Positions 1 through 8,337 of a stretch of 64,000 bases of DNA are shown here, piece after piece. The position numbers were made by a program, and so were the translations under genes. Below the pieces are notes generated by a model. It ran no database searches. It was given only the letters and a program-made list of their open reading frames with translations, and was not told the DNA's origin. The DNA comes from Fimbriimonadales bacterium (GTDB lineage Bacteria; Armatimonadota; Fimbriimonadia; Fimbriimonadales; ATM1), in assembly GCA_026129745.1 (NCBI GenBank), contig JAHCHL010000007.1, forward strand, positions 1-64,000. The letters are read 5' to 3'. Each line of letters starts with the position of its first letter. Within the stretch, counting starts at the first letter, position 1.

Positions 1-484
1 ATACAGCTGATCGACGCGACTTCATAAAGTAGCGCGAATTTCGTTCGACTTGAAAGAAGCCACCTTCGCCATTGTTGACGCGAATGCCGATTTTCGGGTG
101 CTCGATCGTCGACTTCATGTCGGCAATTCTTATGAAAACACCGTACCCACCGATGTTCCATGGAGTGAAACGAATTTTCCATTTGAGCGTCCTTGACGCA
201 CCCATTCGATTCGCTGCGATATCGATCTCGGTGTCGCGAACGACGAAGCCATGCACGATGCTCACCAAATCTTGTGAGCCGACAACCGTTGCGGTCACGT
301 CGATTTGATTAGGGTCGAAAGGGTTGTTCCAAGTTCCGGACAAGTCGAATGTAATCTCAACGGGGGAGAACATTTGCGTCGTCTGGGGAAATTCGACATT
401 CGAGATCTCGAGCGGACCCTCCGAACGAAACGGATACTCTTGGGTCAGAGCGATTGCAATGGCGACGGTTGCCGAAAGGATCAC
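1..484 (-). CDS. Secreted DUF5060 / glycoside-hydrolase-like protein (N-terminal part, truncated by window edge)
   Basis: The minus strand stays open from a GTG at 484 to the window edge (161 codons). The first residues ([15 protein letters not shown]) resemble a signal peptide but lack an N-terminal positive charge. The rest follows the pattern of DUF5060 domains found ahead of cellulase-like TIM barrels: a strand with 'VEITFDLSG', the 'NPFDPN' turn, 'GFVV', 'WKIRFTPWNIGGYGVF' and near the end 'GGFFQVERNSRYF'. The GTG overlaps the TGA of the upstream ABC ATPase (GTGA) and has a GGAGAG ribosome site inside that gene, so translation is probably coupled. A carbohydrate-active secreted protein behind a LIV-type transporter is unusual. 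The catalytic domain, if any, lies outside the window. Confidence 0.72.
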   Translation of the reverse strand, partial: MILSATVAIAIALTQEYPFRSEGPLEISNVEFPQTTQMFSPVEITFDLSGTWNNPFDPNQIDVTATVVGSQDLVSIVHGFVVRDTEIDIAANRMGASRTLKWKIRFTPWNIGGYGVFIRIADMKSTIEHPKIGIRVNNGEGGFFQVERNSRYFMKSRRSAV

Positions 485-1245
485 ACAGGCTCTCCGAGGT
501 ACGCCTCGATCACCTTCGGGTCGTTGCGAATCTCCTCCGGCGGTCCGTGAGCGATTTCCGCTCCGTGATCGAGAACGAATATGCTTTCACATACGCCCAT
601 GACGACTTTCATGTCGTGCTCGATCAAAAGAATCGTTTGCCCGAACTCGTCCCGAAGCCGGCGAATTTGTGCCATCAATCCGATTTTCTCCATTGGATTC
701 ATTCCAGCGGCAGGTTCATCGAGCAGCAGCAATTTCGGCTTCGTCGCCATCGCTCTTGCGATTTCGAGTCGGCGCTGATTGCCGTAGTCGAGATCCCGGC
801 TGCGCGAATTCGCTTCATGGGCGAGTCCGAAGGTGTCAAGCAAGTGCATCGCGTACTCGACGAGGCCCTCCGTTTCGTGTATCGCTCTCGGCATCAGTGC
901 GAGCGCCTCGGGGAGAGTGCTTCTATGTCGCAAAAATCCGCCGACCACTACATTCTCCAAAGCTGAGAGATCGCCAAACAAACGAATGTTTTGGAATGTG
1001 CGGCAGATTCCCTTCGCTGCAATCTGGTGCGGTTTCTTGCCAACGATGGACTCGCCATCGAAAAGAATGTCGCCGGAAGTTGGCCGATAGATTCCCGTTA
1101 TGAGATTGAAGCAAGTCGTTTTGCCGGCACCGTTTGGGCCAATCAGCCCGAACAGCCGACCTTGCGGAACCTCGAAAGACACGTCGTTGACCGCCACAAG
1201 TCCGCCAAATCGAATCGTCGCACGATTGACCGTCAGCAAGTTCAT
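481..1245 (-). CDS. livG: LIV-type ABC transporter ATP-binding protein (LivG-like)
   Basis: This 254-residue cytoplasmic ATPase energises the branched-chain amino acid (or amide/urea) transporter encoded just upstream. Visible motifs are Walker A GPNGAGKT (residues 36-43), a signature region near '[15 protein letters not shown]', Walker B '[10 protein letters not shown]' and the switch histidine in 'LLIEHDM'. The 'AAGMNPME' stretch after Walker B is typical of LivG. I chose the ATG at 1245 because it gives an ATGA overlap with livM and removes a 19-residue leader that does not match the family. It is the last transporter gene before a secreted hydrolase-like gene. The second ATPase (LivF) that normally follows is not present in the window. 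Confidence 0.93.
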   Translation of the reverse strand: MNLLTVNRATIRFGGLVAVNDVSFEVPQGRLFGLIGPNGAGKTTCFNLITGIYRPTSGDILFDGESIVGKKPHQIAAKGICRTFQNIRLFGDLSALENVVVGGFLRHRSTLPEALALMPRAIHETEGLVEYAMHLLDTFGLAHEANSRSRDLDYGNQRRLEIARAMATKPKLLLLDEPAAGMNPMEKIGLMAQIRRLRDEFGQTILLIEHDMKVVMGVCESIFVLDHGAEIAHGPPEEIRNDPKVIEAYLGEPV

Positions 1246-2654
1246 CCTGCAAGCTCCTTGCTTTTGTGCGGAAGCCCAAATAGCTTTTTGACCCAGTCCC
1301 AACTGAATTCATGGTGTCCAAGTAGACCTTGCGGACGAGTCAGCATAACGACGACGAGCGTTGCTGAGAACAATGGAAACCTTAAGTTTCCGGCTCGATA
1401 ACTGATTTCTCCGAGCAGATTCGACGTGAATGCGTTTGATTGCAGTCCTTGGATCGCCGGATACGTCAATGCGATGATGGCGCCGAAACATAGGACTATC
1501 CAACCAAGTCCCGCGAGATTTGGCATTCTCTTTCGCGTAAACAGCATCGCGCATGCGAGTCCCACTGCTAATACGCTCACACTGAATTGAGTCATCCTCG
1601 GAACTTCCTGTGACCAAATCCAGAAACCCATAAACAGCGCTCCGAGAACACCGACGAGTCCGAAAATCATGAACAATGTCTGGCCTGCGCCAGGAGAGGT
1701 CAGCCTGACGTACCTTCTTGTTTTCGACGAAACAATGAGGACGATCACGACGGAAATGGCAAAGCCAAACACGGCATAGCCTGAAACATCTGGCAAGTCT
1801 CGCAGCGATTCAGGAAGCAAGTACAAGAAGAACCCGGCCAATGCCGCGCCGGTGATGCTACCCGTGCCACCTATGACAACCATTGCGAGAATCAAGAACG
1901 ACTGGTTCATGTCGAACTGCTTTAGCGTAATGAATCCTTCGTAATGGGAAAACAGCGCACCAGCCATTCCGGCAAATGCGGCTCCAAGCACGAACGCGGT
2001 CACCTTGGTGAGCGTCGTATTCACACCCATCGCGCTGGCCGCGAGTTCGTCTTCTCTGACTGCCAAGAATGGAAGGCCGTGCGCAGTCTTTAATAAGTTG
2101 CGGCATACAGCGATCACAAAAATCGCCAGCGCCGCGAACATCCACATCGGAGCAATTTTTAGTGGCGCGTCGCTATTCGATGCGCTGACCGTCAATCCAT
2201 ACGACCCGCCGAGCGATTCTTGCGCCTGAATGATGATTCTTACAATTTCACCGAACCCAAGCGTCACGACAGCAAGGTAGTCTCCTCTCAGTCGCAAAGA
2301 CGGTAGACCGACGACAAACCCAGCCATCGCAGCGGCAACGGCGCCGACGATAATCATCAGCAGCAACCAAACCCACGGCTCGATCGTTCCGGTGCGGTAA
2401 TAGTGTATCGAGACTATCGCGCTCGTGTACGCACCGATCTGATAGAACGCAGCATGTCCAATCGAAAACTGTCCCGTGATACCGTTGATGAGGTTGAGCG
2501 ACACAGCAAGCGTCGCATACAGCAGACCGATTTGAATGAGTCGATTGTCGAGGAAGCCAAGCGCAGGCGAAATCTTTGTCTGCAGAAGCCACAAGAACAA
2601 GATGACTGCGCCAAGGCTCAGCAGTCGCACAAGCCAAATGCGTGCAGTCGTCAT
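1242..2654 (-). CDS. livM: LIV-type ABC permease with extra C-terminal membrane segments (LivM-like)
   Basis: This is an inner-membrane permease subunit of the LIV family, 470 residues, longer than most LivM proteins. The core (about 1-310) has the usual helices and family motifs: '[21 protein letters not shown]', '[19 protein letters not shown]' and '[17 protein letters not shown]'. The closing LivM-like phrase 'LTRPQGLLG' is displaced to about residue 445 by roughly 130 residues carrying three or four additional hydrophobic segments (for example '[18 protein letters not shown]' and '[16 protein letters not shown]'). It overlaps livH upstream and livG downstream by four bases each, so the three are translated as a unit. 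Confidence 0.92.
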   Translation of the reverse strand: MTTARIWLVRLLSLGAVILFLWLLQTKISPALGFLDNRLIQIGLLYATLAVSLNLINGITGQFSIGHAAFYQIGAYTSAIVSIHYYRTGTIEPWVWLLLMIIVGAVAAAMAGFVVGLPSLRLRGDYLAVVTLGFGEIVRIIIQAQESLGGSYGLTVSASNSDAPLKIAPMWMFAALAIFVIAVCRNLLKTAHGLPFLAVREDELAASAMGVNTTLTKVTAFVLGAAFAGMAGALFSHYEGFITLKQFDMNQSFLILAMVVIGGTGSITGAALAGFFLYLLPESLRDLPDVSGYAVFGFAISVVIVLIVSSKTRRYVRLTSPGAGQTLFMIFGLVGVLGALFMGFWIWSQEVPRMTQFSVSVLAVGLACAMLFTRKRMPNLAGLGWIVLCFGAIIALTYPAIQGLQSNAFTSNLLGEISYRAGNLRFPLFSATLVVVMLTRPQGLLGHHEFSWDWVKKLFGLPHKSKELAG

Positions 2655-3694
2655 GCTTTCTCCACCGCCGTCGAACCAAGTAAGCCAGTCGGCTTAAATA
2701 GCAAAACGAAGATCAAGATGACGAAAGCGACGGCGTCGCGATACATGTCATAGCCAGCCCAAACGACCATAAGCTCCGCGACGCCCATCAAGAAGCCGCC
2801 CAGCACTGCCCCCGGAATGTTTCCGATTCCACCCAGGACCGCAGCGACGAATGCCTTGACGCCTGGCAACAATCCATAGTCGGTCTTTAGAGGAGTTCCC
2901 AACGCTGTCGCGTTCATCATCGCCGCAGCGCCCGCCAATGCAGACCCGATGATGAAGGTTATCGTAACGACTTTGTTGACGTCGATTCCCATCAGTGCGG
3001 CAGTGCTGAAATCATGAGAAACCGCTCGCATTGCGCGTCCGGTTTTCGTGCGCGTCACGAACCACCACAGAACGATCATCAAGACTATGGACATTCCGAA
3101 CATTGCAAGCTGTCCACCTGCAAAGGTGAGTTCACCGAACAGCGGCCAGTCGACCTTGATGCGATCGAACGGGTTGACTTGCTCGGTGATGCTTGGCGGC
3201 GGCGAGACTCTAAATACGAGGAGCAAAGACTGCTGTAGAAAGAGGGAAACGCCAATCGCAGTAATGAGAATTGAGATCCGCGGAGCGTTTCGCAGCGGAC
3301 GATAGGCGATTCGTTCGATGGTTACACCTAAAGCGGCGCATACGATCATGCTGCCGAAAATCATCATGGTTAACAGCAGCCAAATATTGATCGAGTTCTT
3401 TTCAAACCAAACTTCGGCTATGTAATAGGCTATGAAAGCGCCGACCATGTAGACCTCGCCGTGTGCGAAGTTGATCAGCCTGAGAACGCCATACACCATC
3501 GTGTAGCCGAGAGCAATCAACGCATAAATGGATCCAAGCTGAACACCATTGATTATTTGCTGATCGAGCAGCCCCCAGTTTCTTGTTTTCAGCCACTCCC
3601 ACATCGGAGGGAACCAACCGAAAACCCATGCCATCAAGACAAACACTGCGAGGGCAGCCAGCCCAAACTTAATGCTTGCTCCTCGGTCGGTCAT
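2651..3694 (-). CDS. livH: LIV-type ABC permease (LivH-like)
   Basis: First inner-membrane permease subunit of the transporter, 347 residues. Family hallmarks are 'GSIYALIALGYTMVYGVLRLINFAHGE' (helix with the conserved FAHGE end; quoted in part as LINFAHGE), 'ERIAYRPLRNAP' and the coupling-loop stretch 'VAAVLGGIGNIPGAVLGG'. An N-terminal extension of about 45 residues with its own hydrophobic stretch precedes the canonical start of the family, giving one possible extra helix. It lies 109 bp downstream of the binding-protein gene, with a hairpin in the gap, and its stop overlaps the livM start (ATGA). Confidence 0.93.
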   Translation of the reverse strand: MTDRGASIKFGLAALAVFVLMAWVFGWFPPMWEWLKTRNWGLLDQQIINGVQLGSIYALIALGYTMVYGVLRLINFAHGEVYMVGAFIAYYIAEVWFEKNSINIWLLLTMMIFGSMIVCAALGVTIERIAYRPLRNAPRISILITAIGVSLFLQQSLLLVFRVSPPPSITEQVNPFDRIKVDWPLFGELTFAGGQLAMFGMSIVLMIVLWWFVTRTKTGRAMRAVSHDFSTAALMGIDVNKVVTITFIIGSALAGAAAMMNATALGTPLKTDYGLLPGVKAFVAAVLGGIGNIPGAVLGGFLMGVAELMVVWAGYDMYRDAVAFVILIFVLLFKPTGLLGSTAVEKA

Positions 3695-3722
3695 CGCGAG
3701 AATGGCCCTCGCAAACGCAGCC

Positions 3723-3755
3723 GCGCAGCCTGCTCACTTTCTGAACAGGCTGCGC
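3723..3755 (-). promoter_or_regulatory. Intercistronic hairpin between the binding-protein gene and livH
   Basis: A perfect 10-bp inverted repeat (GCGCAGCCTG / CAGGCTGCGC) with a 13-base loop lies between the binding-protein stop and the livH start. No T-run follows it on the minus strand. Such hairpins in ABC operons commonly stabilise the upstream message or give partial termination, so that binding protein is made in excess of permease. That role is inferred. Confidence 0.6.
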
Positions 3756-3803
3756 AGATCTGTGCAGTCCTTTGCATCGGTGCAGCAACCAACTTCGTGT
3801 TCG

Positions 3804-5045
3804 TTACTGCTTCTTCGCTGTTAGGATGAGGCCGGCCTTTTGAGCGTTGCCGTCAGGACCGATGGTGATCGATCCGGAGACGCCTTGGAAGTCCTTCGTC
3901 GCTGCAATTGCGTCGCGAATCGACTTTGAGTCGTAGCCGGTTGCTCGCTTCAGCGCGTCGCAAAGAACTGCTGCAGCGTCGTAACCGAGCGCGCCCATCG
4001 CGTTCGCTGGTTCACGTCCAAAACGCTTCTTGAACGCTTCGACGAACGCTTTGACTTCAGGCCTGTCTTCGAGGTTGCTGTAGTGGTTCGAATAGTACGA
4101 ACCGATGATTCCCTCGCCGCCCGCTTGGAGCAGTTCACTGGAATCCCAACCGTCTCCACCAAACATCGGCACATCGAGACCGACATCTCGCTTTTGCCGA
4201 GCGATCGGGCCGATTTCGGTGAAGTATCCAGAGCAGAACAGACCATCCGGGTTCGCGGCCTTGATGTTCGTTAGCTGACCTTTGAAGTCGGTCTGGTCTT
4301 TCTCATAGAACGCTTCGGTAGCGATCTTGCCGCCGAGACTCGTAAAGACAGTCTTGAACGCATCGGATAGTCCAGTTGAGTAAGGCAGCTTCTTGTCGGT
4401 GAGAACTGCGACGTTTCGAAGCCCAAGCTTATCGTATGCGAACTTCGCCATCATCGCACCCTGGAAGTCGTCGGTGTAACAAACTCGGAAAAACATGTTT
4501 CCGATGTTCGCCAAATCGATTCGAGTGGAGCCTGGTGAAATGATCGGAACGCCCTTCTCTTGCGCAACTTGAGCCGATGGAGCAGTCACGCCCGAAGCGA
4601 TCTCACCGAGAATGGCAACGACTTTCCGCTCACCGATGAGTCGTTCGGTTGCGGACTTGCCTTGAGCAGGGTCTCCTGCCGTGTCTTCGACGATCAGCTC
4701 GATTTTCTTGCCGTTTACGCCGCCCGCTGCGTTGAACTCGTCGATGACGAGCCGTGCGCCATTGACCGATTCTTCGCCCCAAGGCTTTTCTGGCCCTGAC
4801 AAGCTTGCAATCATTCCAACGCGAATTGTGTCGCCTTCGGTTACGTTTCCGGCACCGGTTGACGTCGGTCTTACGCTCGACTTTGCGATGCCGGCATCGA
4901 ACCAATCGATCCTCTCATGAGGAACCCACATCGCAGTTGCACCCGTGCCGGTTCCGCCGCCACCGCCGGGATCGTTTGAATCTTTACATCCTGCTGCTCC
5001 GAGCACAGCTCCGGCAAGAGCCAGGATCAACAACTTCTGTTTCAT
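3804..5045 (-). CDS. livK: LIV-type ABC substrate-binding lipoprotein (LivK-like)
   Basis: Extracytoplasmic receptor of the transporter, 413 residues, with the periplasmic-binding-protein type I fold (Peripla_BP_6). The lipoprotein signal MKQKLLILALAGAVLGAAGC gives a lipidated Cys20, followed by a Gly-rich linker. The family stretches 'IRVGMIASLSGPEKPWG', 'GARLVIDEFNAAGGVNGKKI' and 'DTAGDPAQGKSATERLI' are all present. I chose the ATG at 5045 because a GGAGGT ribosome site sits eight bases upstream (5054-5059); a longer in-frame start would put a non-signal leader of 48 residues in front. The ligand cannot be read from sequence: Leu/Ile/Val, amides and urea are all possible for this family. 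Confidence 0.92.
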   Translation of the reverse strand: MKQKLLILALAGAVLGAAGCKDSNDPGGGGGTGTGATAMWVPHERIDWFDAGIAKSSVRPTSTGAGNVTEGDTIRVGMIASLSGPEKPWGEESVNGARLVIDEFNAAGGVNGKKIELIVEDTAGDPAQGKSATERLIGERKVVAILGEIASGVTAPSAQVAQEKGVPIISPGSTRIDLANIGNMFFRVCYTDDFQGAMMAKFAYDKLGLRNVAVLTDKKLPYSTGLSDAFKTVFTSLGGKIATEAFYEKDQTDFKGQLTNIKAANPDGLFCSGYFTEIGPIARQKRDVGLDVPMFGGDGWDSSELLQAGGEGIIGSYYSNHYSNLEDRPEVKAFVEAFKKRFGREPANAMGALGYDAAAVLCDALKRATGYDSKSIRDAIAATKDFQGVSGSITIGPDGNAQKAGLILTAKKQ

Positions 5046-5176
5046 CGACTTACACCTCCGGACCGAGTCAGATTCTCGGGTTAGGGGCGACCGTGCCCCA
5101 TTTTTGTCTGGAATTCGGTGTAGTATAGCGAAAATCCTCCGACTAAACCCGTCATACGGTGGAGCGAGAAACCAAT

Positions 5177-5698
5177 ATGTCCGATACATCAGCCAAGGAA
5201 CTTGTCACTCAGGCCGTCGACCGATTTGAATCCGGAGACCTCGACGGCGCCATCGACCTGGCTCGCCAAGCCATCGATAGCGATAGCCGAAACGCCGACG
5301 GATTTTCCGTGCTCGGAATCGCGCTGGCCCAGGCCGGGCGAGAAGAGGAGGCAACCGAAGCCCTTCAAAGAGCCATTCAAACTTCGCCTTACACGGCATC
5401 TCACTACTACAACTTGGCATTGCACCATTACCACGCCGGGCACAAGAATGACGCGATGTCCATGGCGCAGGAAGCCATTAGAACCGACGGAAAGCACCGC
5501 CGGGCCATTGCTTTGCTTAAGATGCTGGAAGAGCAGACCCATGTGGAAGTCGCGCCATACACGACGTCGCTTGGCGACAACCGTGGCTCGGCGTACCGCT
5601 ATAAGGCTGAAGAGAGCGAAGGAGATGGTGCGGCAGGCAAGAGCGACATCGAAGCTCCGCCGATCCAAGCGCCCGGCGAACAGCCGCCACAGCAGTAA
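5177..5698 (+). CDS. TPR-repeat protein
   Basis: A 173-residue soluble protein made mainly of tetratricopeptide helices: 'ALFESGDLDGAID'-type repeat starts are visible as 'AVDRFESGDLDGAIDLARQA', 'LGIALAQAGREEEATEALQR' and 'LALHHYHAGHKNDAMSMAQ' (about residues 8-125). A charged, Pro-rich tail of about 45 residues follows. The start at 5177 is preceded by a GGTGGAG ribosome site; an in-frame ATG-like start six codons upstream is less likely. It is divergent from the transporter operon and followed after only six bases by a second TPR gene, so the two probably form an operon. TPRs mediate protein contacts; the partner is unknown. Confidence 0.8.
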   Translation: MSDTSAKELVTQAVDRFESGDLDGAIDLARQAIDSDSRNADGFSVLGIALAQAGREEEATEALQRAIQTSPYTASHYYNLALHHYHAGHKNDAMSMAQEAIRTDGKHRRAIALLKMLEEQTHVEVAPYTTSLGDNRGSAYRYKAEESEGDGAAGKSDIEAPPIQAPGEQPPQQ

Positions 5699-5704
5699 CC
5701 TGCA

Positions 5705-6529
5705 TTGATCGATCGAAAAGCCGAATTCATTGAGCAGGCGCGAAGCTGTCTGAAGAATGGGCAATTCGGCGAAGCGGTCGAGTTCGCTCGACAGGCTGTT
5801 GACCTCGACCCAAAAGACCCGGATGCACTGACTGTGCTTGGGGCAGCGCTGAGCCGTTGCGACATGCCAGACGAGGCACAAGAAATGTTCGAGTTGGCAA
5901 TTAGGTTCGAACCTAACAACGCAAAGCGCCGTTACAACCTTGCCGCTCACCTCTATCGTTTCGGTTGGAAGGCCGAGTCGCGCTCAGTACTGAATGAAGC
6001 CATTGCCTTAGACCCTGACTACGGCAAGGCAAAGGATCTGATGCGCCGAATCGAACAAGATCGGTGGCGGCCGCCTGAACTGCGTTACCAGGGCGGCAAT
6101 CCGATCGCCGAGCCGGCAGCTCCGCCCGTTCAGGTGCAACCTGAAGACTATTATCGACCTACGATTGCAACCAAGAAACCGCACCAGATTCAGTTCGTCG
6201 AACGAATGGGCAGATTCTGGGAAGTCGCACTCGTCGCGCTATTCGCGATCAACATGGTTCTTATGATCGTCGAGCTGAGCTATTTGATTAGCAGTCCTCT
6301 GCAAAGCACTTTTGACCGACTCAGTTCAGCGACACTCTACATGCTGTCGTGGTTTCTGCTCACGGGGGCTTGGGTTATCGACTTGATGGACCGGCGGCCG
6401 GCCCAAGCGTACGTAGCGCTTGGCGTGCTGGGCATCCTGTTGCTGTTTCCTGTCTGCCTTATCGCGTTCGTACCCCTTCTGGGTTCGATCATGTTCTTGG
6501 CTTATCTCGTCGGGTCGAGGAGAGAGTAA
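5705..6529 (+). CDS. TPR protein with C-terminal membrane domain
   Basis: This 274-residue protein starts at a TTG immediately after the preceding TPR gene. Residues 1-115 hold three TPR units ('CLKNGQFGEAVEFARQAVDL', 'LGAALSRCDMPDEAQEMFEL', 'LAAHLYRFGWKAESRSVLNE'). A Pro-rich linker follows, and about residue 170 to the end contains three hydrophobic helices ('VALVALFAINMVLMIVELSY', 'ATLYMLSWFLLTGAWVI', 'VALGVLGILLLFPVCLIAFV'). It is probably an inner-membrane protein with cytoplasmic TPRs that works with its upstream neighbour, which has similar repeats and may be a paralogue. Function unknown. Confidence 0.75.
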   Translation: MIDRKAEFIEQARSCLKNGQFGEAVEFARQAVDLDPKDPDALTVLGAALSRCDMPDEAQEMFELAIRFEPNNAKRRYNLAAHLYRFGWKAESRSVLNEAIALDPDYGKAKDLMRRIEQDRWRPPELRYQGGNPIAEPAAPPVQVQPEDYYRPTIATKKPHQIQFVERMGRFWEVALVALFAINMVLMIVELSYLISSPLQSTFDRLSSATLYMLSWFLLTGAWVIDLMDRRPAQAYVALGVLGILLLFPVCLIAFVPLLGSIMFLAYLVGSRRE

Positions 6530-6603
6530 CCCACTAACGCCCATAATTCGTATAATATCGTGAAGATATCTTTGACTTCGGTCACGATTGAGGTGCTCTC
6601 GCT

Positions 6604-7788
6604 ATGCTGATTCTTGCTGCTTTAGCCATTTCCAACACAACCGCTACCGTTTCCGAAAAGGCCTTTGAGGCGCCTTTCAAAATCACCGAACACGCGATCA
6701 TAGTGGATGCCATTGTGAACGGCAAGAAAGCGTCGTTCATGTTCGACACCGGTTTCAGCGGCTACATCACAATCAGCAGCCGGATAGACATGGGCCCACC
6801 GAGCGGCACGATGACACTTCGCGACTTCGTCGGGCAGTTCCAAGTCCCCGTAGTCGACCTTCATACAGTCGAAATGGGCGACCTGAAACTGACCAACCTG
6901 AAAGAAAGAGCAGTCATGATGCCTGGAGGCCGTTACACGGAATCGTACGGCACTCACTGCGACGGAGTTATGGGATTGGCAGTCGTCATCGACTACGTAA
7001 CCGAAATCAATTTTGAAAAGAGCAAGTTTATTTTCCACCCAAAGAGCTTTGACATAACCAAGCGCGTCCCTGACAACAAAAGGACATTCTTAGCAAAATT
7101 GGAGCCGCATGGCGTAGGCTCGCTTGAAATGACTGTCGAAGCAAACGGGAAAGAGCTGATGCTCGCGCTTGACACCGGCAATGCATTCTACATCGCGACG
7201 CACAAGGATGTTTTGGAGCGAGTCGGCCTTTGGAATCCGCGCGATAAACCTAAGCACGTATCCTATTCTGGAGTAGCTTCTGGGGCCGTCGAAAGTTGGT
7301 CGATCTGGGTGCACGACGCCAAGATTTATGGTGTGCCGGTGCCAACTTCCATTTGGAACATCATCGACTTGCCAAGTTCAAGTGCAGAAGGCGATGGAAC
7401 CGTTGGATACGGGTTTTTGAAGAACTTCAACATCATCATCGATTACGAACGCAGGCACGTGTGGCTTGAGAACTTTACGGGGAAGGTCGCGGACGACTTC
7501 GTCGGCGAGACGGGAATGCGTGCGGCGACGAACCGAGACAATCGAGTCGAAGTCTATCACGTTGTTGACAACAGCCCCGCCGAAGCGGCAGGCGTCAAAG
7601 TTGGAGACATTCTCGTTTCGATCAACGGACGCAGCCTGACGACCATTCCGCGACACCAAATCGAAGGAATGCTGACTGGCCCAGTTGGCACGAAGGTACG
7701 GATTGGCGTGAGCCGAGGCGCGAATGTTCAAAACTTCGAATTAGAAAGAAAGGTGCTTGCCAACGGCAAACCTCCAGAAGGCTTCTAA
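6604..7788 (+). CDS. Secreted aspartyl protease-like protein with PDZ domain
   Basis: A 394-residue exported protein. Two Asp-Thr-Gly motifs, D48-T-G ('FMFDTGFSGY') and D190-T-G ('LALDTGNAFY'), lie about 140 residues apart. Such spacing is expected for two retropepsin-like lobes in one chain, a layout seen in bacterial 'aspartyl protease family' proteins. A C-terminal PDZ domain (about 300-380) carries 'NSPAEAAGVKVGDILVSING'. The N-terminus is hydrophobic but short and lacks a basic n-region, so the export signal is only tentative. A GAGGTG ribosome site precedes the ATG. It stands alone between the TPR pair and a small regulator gene. Substrate unknown. Confidence 0.82.
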   Translation: MLILAALAISNTTATVSEKAFEAPFKITEHAIIVDAIVNGKKASFMFDTGFSGYITISSRIDMGPPSGTMTLRDFVGQFQVPVVDLHTVEMGDLKLTNLKERAVMMPGGRYTESYGTHCDGVMGLAVVIDYVTEINFEKSKFIFHPKSFDITKRVPDNKRTFLAKLEPHGVGSLEMTVEANGKELMLALDTGNAFYIATHKDVLERVGLWNPRDKPKHVSYSGVASGAVESWSIWVHDAKIYGVPVPTSIWNIIDLPSSSAEGDGTVGYGFLKNFNIIIDYERRHVWLENFTGKVADDFVGETGMRAATNRDNRVEVYHVVDNSPAEAAGVKVGDILVSINGRSLTTIPRHQIEGMLTGPVGTKVRIGVSRGANVQNFELERKVLANGKPPEGF

Positions 7789-7827
7789 ATCTCTCAAACT
7801 GGCTCCCCGCATCTAGCGCGATCGTGG

Positions 7828-7857
7828 TTGACTTTATAGTAGAATCTTGTCTACTAT
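7828..7857 (+). promoter_or_regulatory. Promoter with palindromic operator-like site
   Basis: A sigma-70-type promoter, TTGACT (7828-7833), 18-base spacer, TACTAT (7852-7857), sits 33 bases upstream of the following gene. A perfect 8-bp inverted repeat (ATAGTAGA, six bases, TCTACTAT; 7836-7857) fills the spacer and the -10 box. This is where a dimeric repressor, or the downstream HTH protein itself, could bind. The promoter match is visible; repression is inferred. Confidence 0.6.
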
Positions 7858-7890
7858 TACATCAACGATCAAAGCGGATGAAGGGGGTTT

Positions 7891-8337
7891 ATGGTGGAAG
7901 TCGGAAACTCGGTTTCGGAAGAAGCCGAGAGGTTGCTCGGGAGTGTCTCTCGAACCCCGGAGCGGCCTCACTATGTCGAGTCGATTTTCGAGAGAAAGCT
8001 TCGGCGGAGCCGGGAGCGGGACAGCAATTGCAAGCCGCATATCGGCGTTCCTTCGGAAGCCACGTTGTATCTTCGCGAGCGTGACTTCGAACGAGTTGTC
8101 GAAGGCGCAGGCCTGACCGAAAAGCAACGGATCGTCTTTTTGGCGCGCACATCCGGCGACACGTGGGAGCAGATCGGACGCAAGCACGGTCACTCGAAGC
8201 AAGGCGCGGCGCAGATTTTTCGCCAAGCGATGAAAAAGGTTCGCGCTCACTTGGCGAACAATCCGTTCCGCGGATTGGCGTCGGTTTATCGTGACGAAGT
8301 GATGCGTTTCGCGCCTACCCGGATCGGCCGCCGATAG
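7891..8337 (+). CDS. Orphan sigma-70 region 4-like HTH protein
   Basis: A 148-residue protein with a sigma region 4-like helix-turn-helix at about residues 70-125: 'VEGAGLTEKQRIVFLARTSG' followed by 'TWEQIGRKHGHSKQGAAQIF' and a helix 'RQAMKKVRAHL'. No sigma region 2 (core-binding, -10 recognition) precedes it; the first 60 residues are charged and low in hydrophobics. It is therefore more likely a DNA-binding regulator than a working sigma factor. A run of G bases just ahead of the ATG serves as ribosome site, with an in-frame GTG next to it as an alternative start. Its last 23 bp overlap the convergent accA gene. Confidence 0.6.
   Translation: MVEVGNSVSEEAERLLGSVSRTPERPHYVESIFERKLRRSRERDSNCKPHIGVPSEATLYLRERDFERVVEGAGLTEKQRIVFLARTSGDTWEQIGRKHGHSKQGAAQIFRQAMKKVRAHLANNPFRGLASVYRDEVMRFAPTRIGRR

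Noticed and set aside
5189-5950. Minus-strand frame of 253 codons opposite the TPR genes
   Set aside because: It is antisense to two TPR genes with clear repeat periodicity, and its translation has no domain features.
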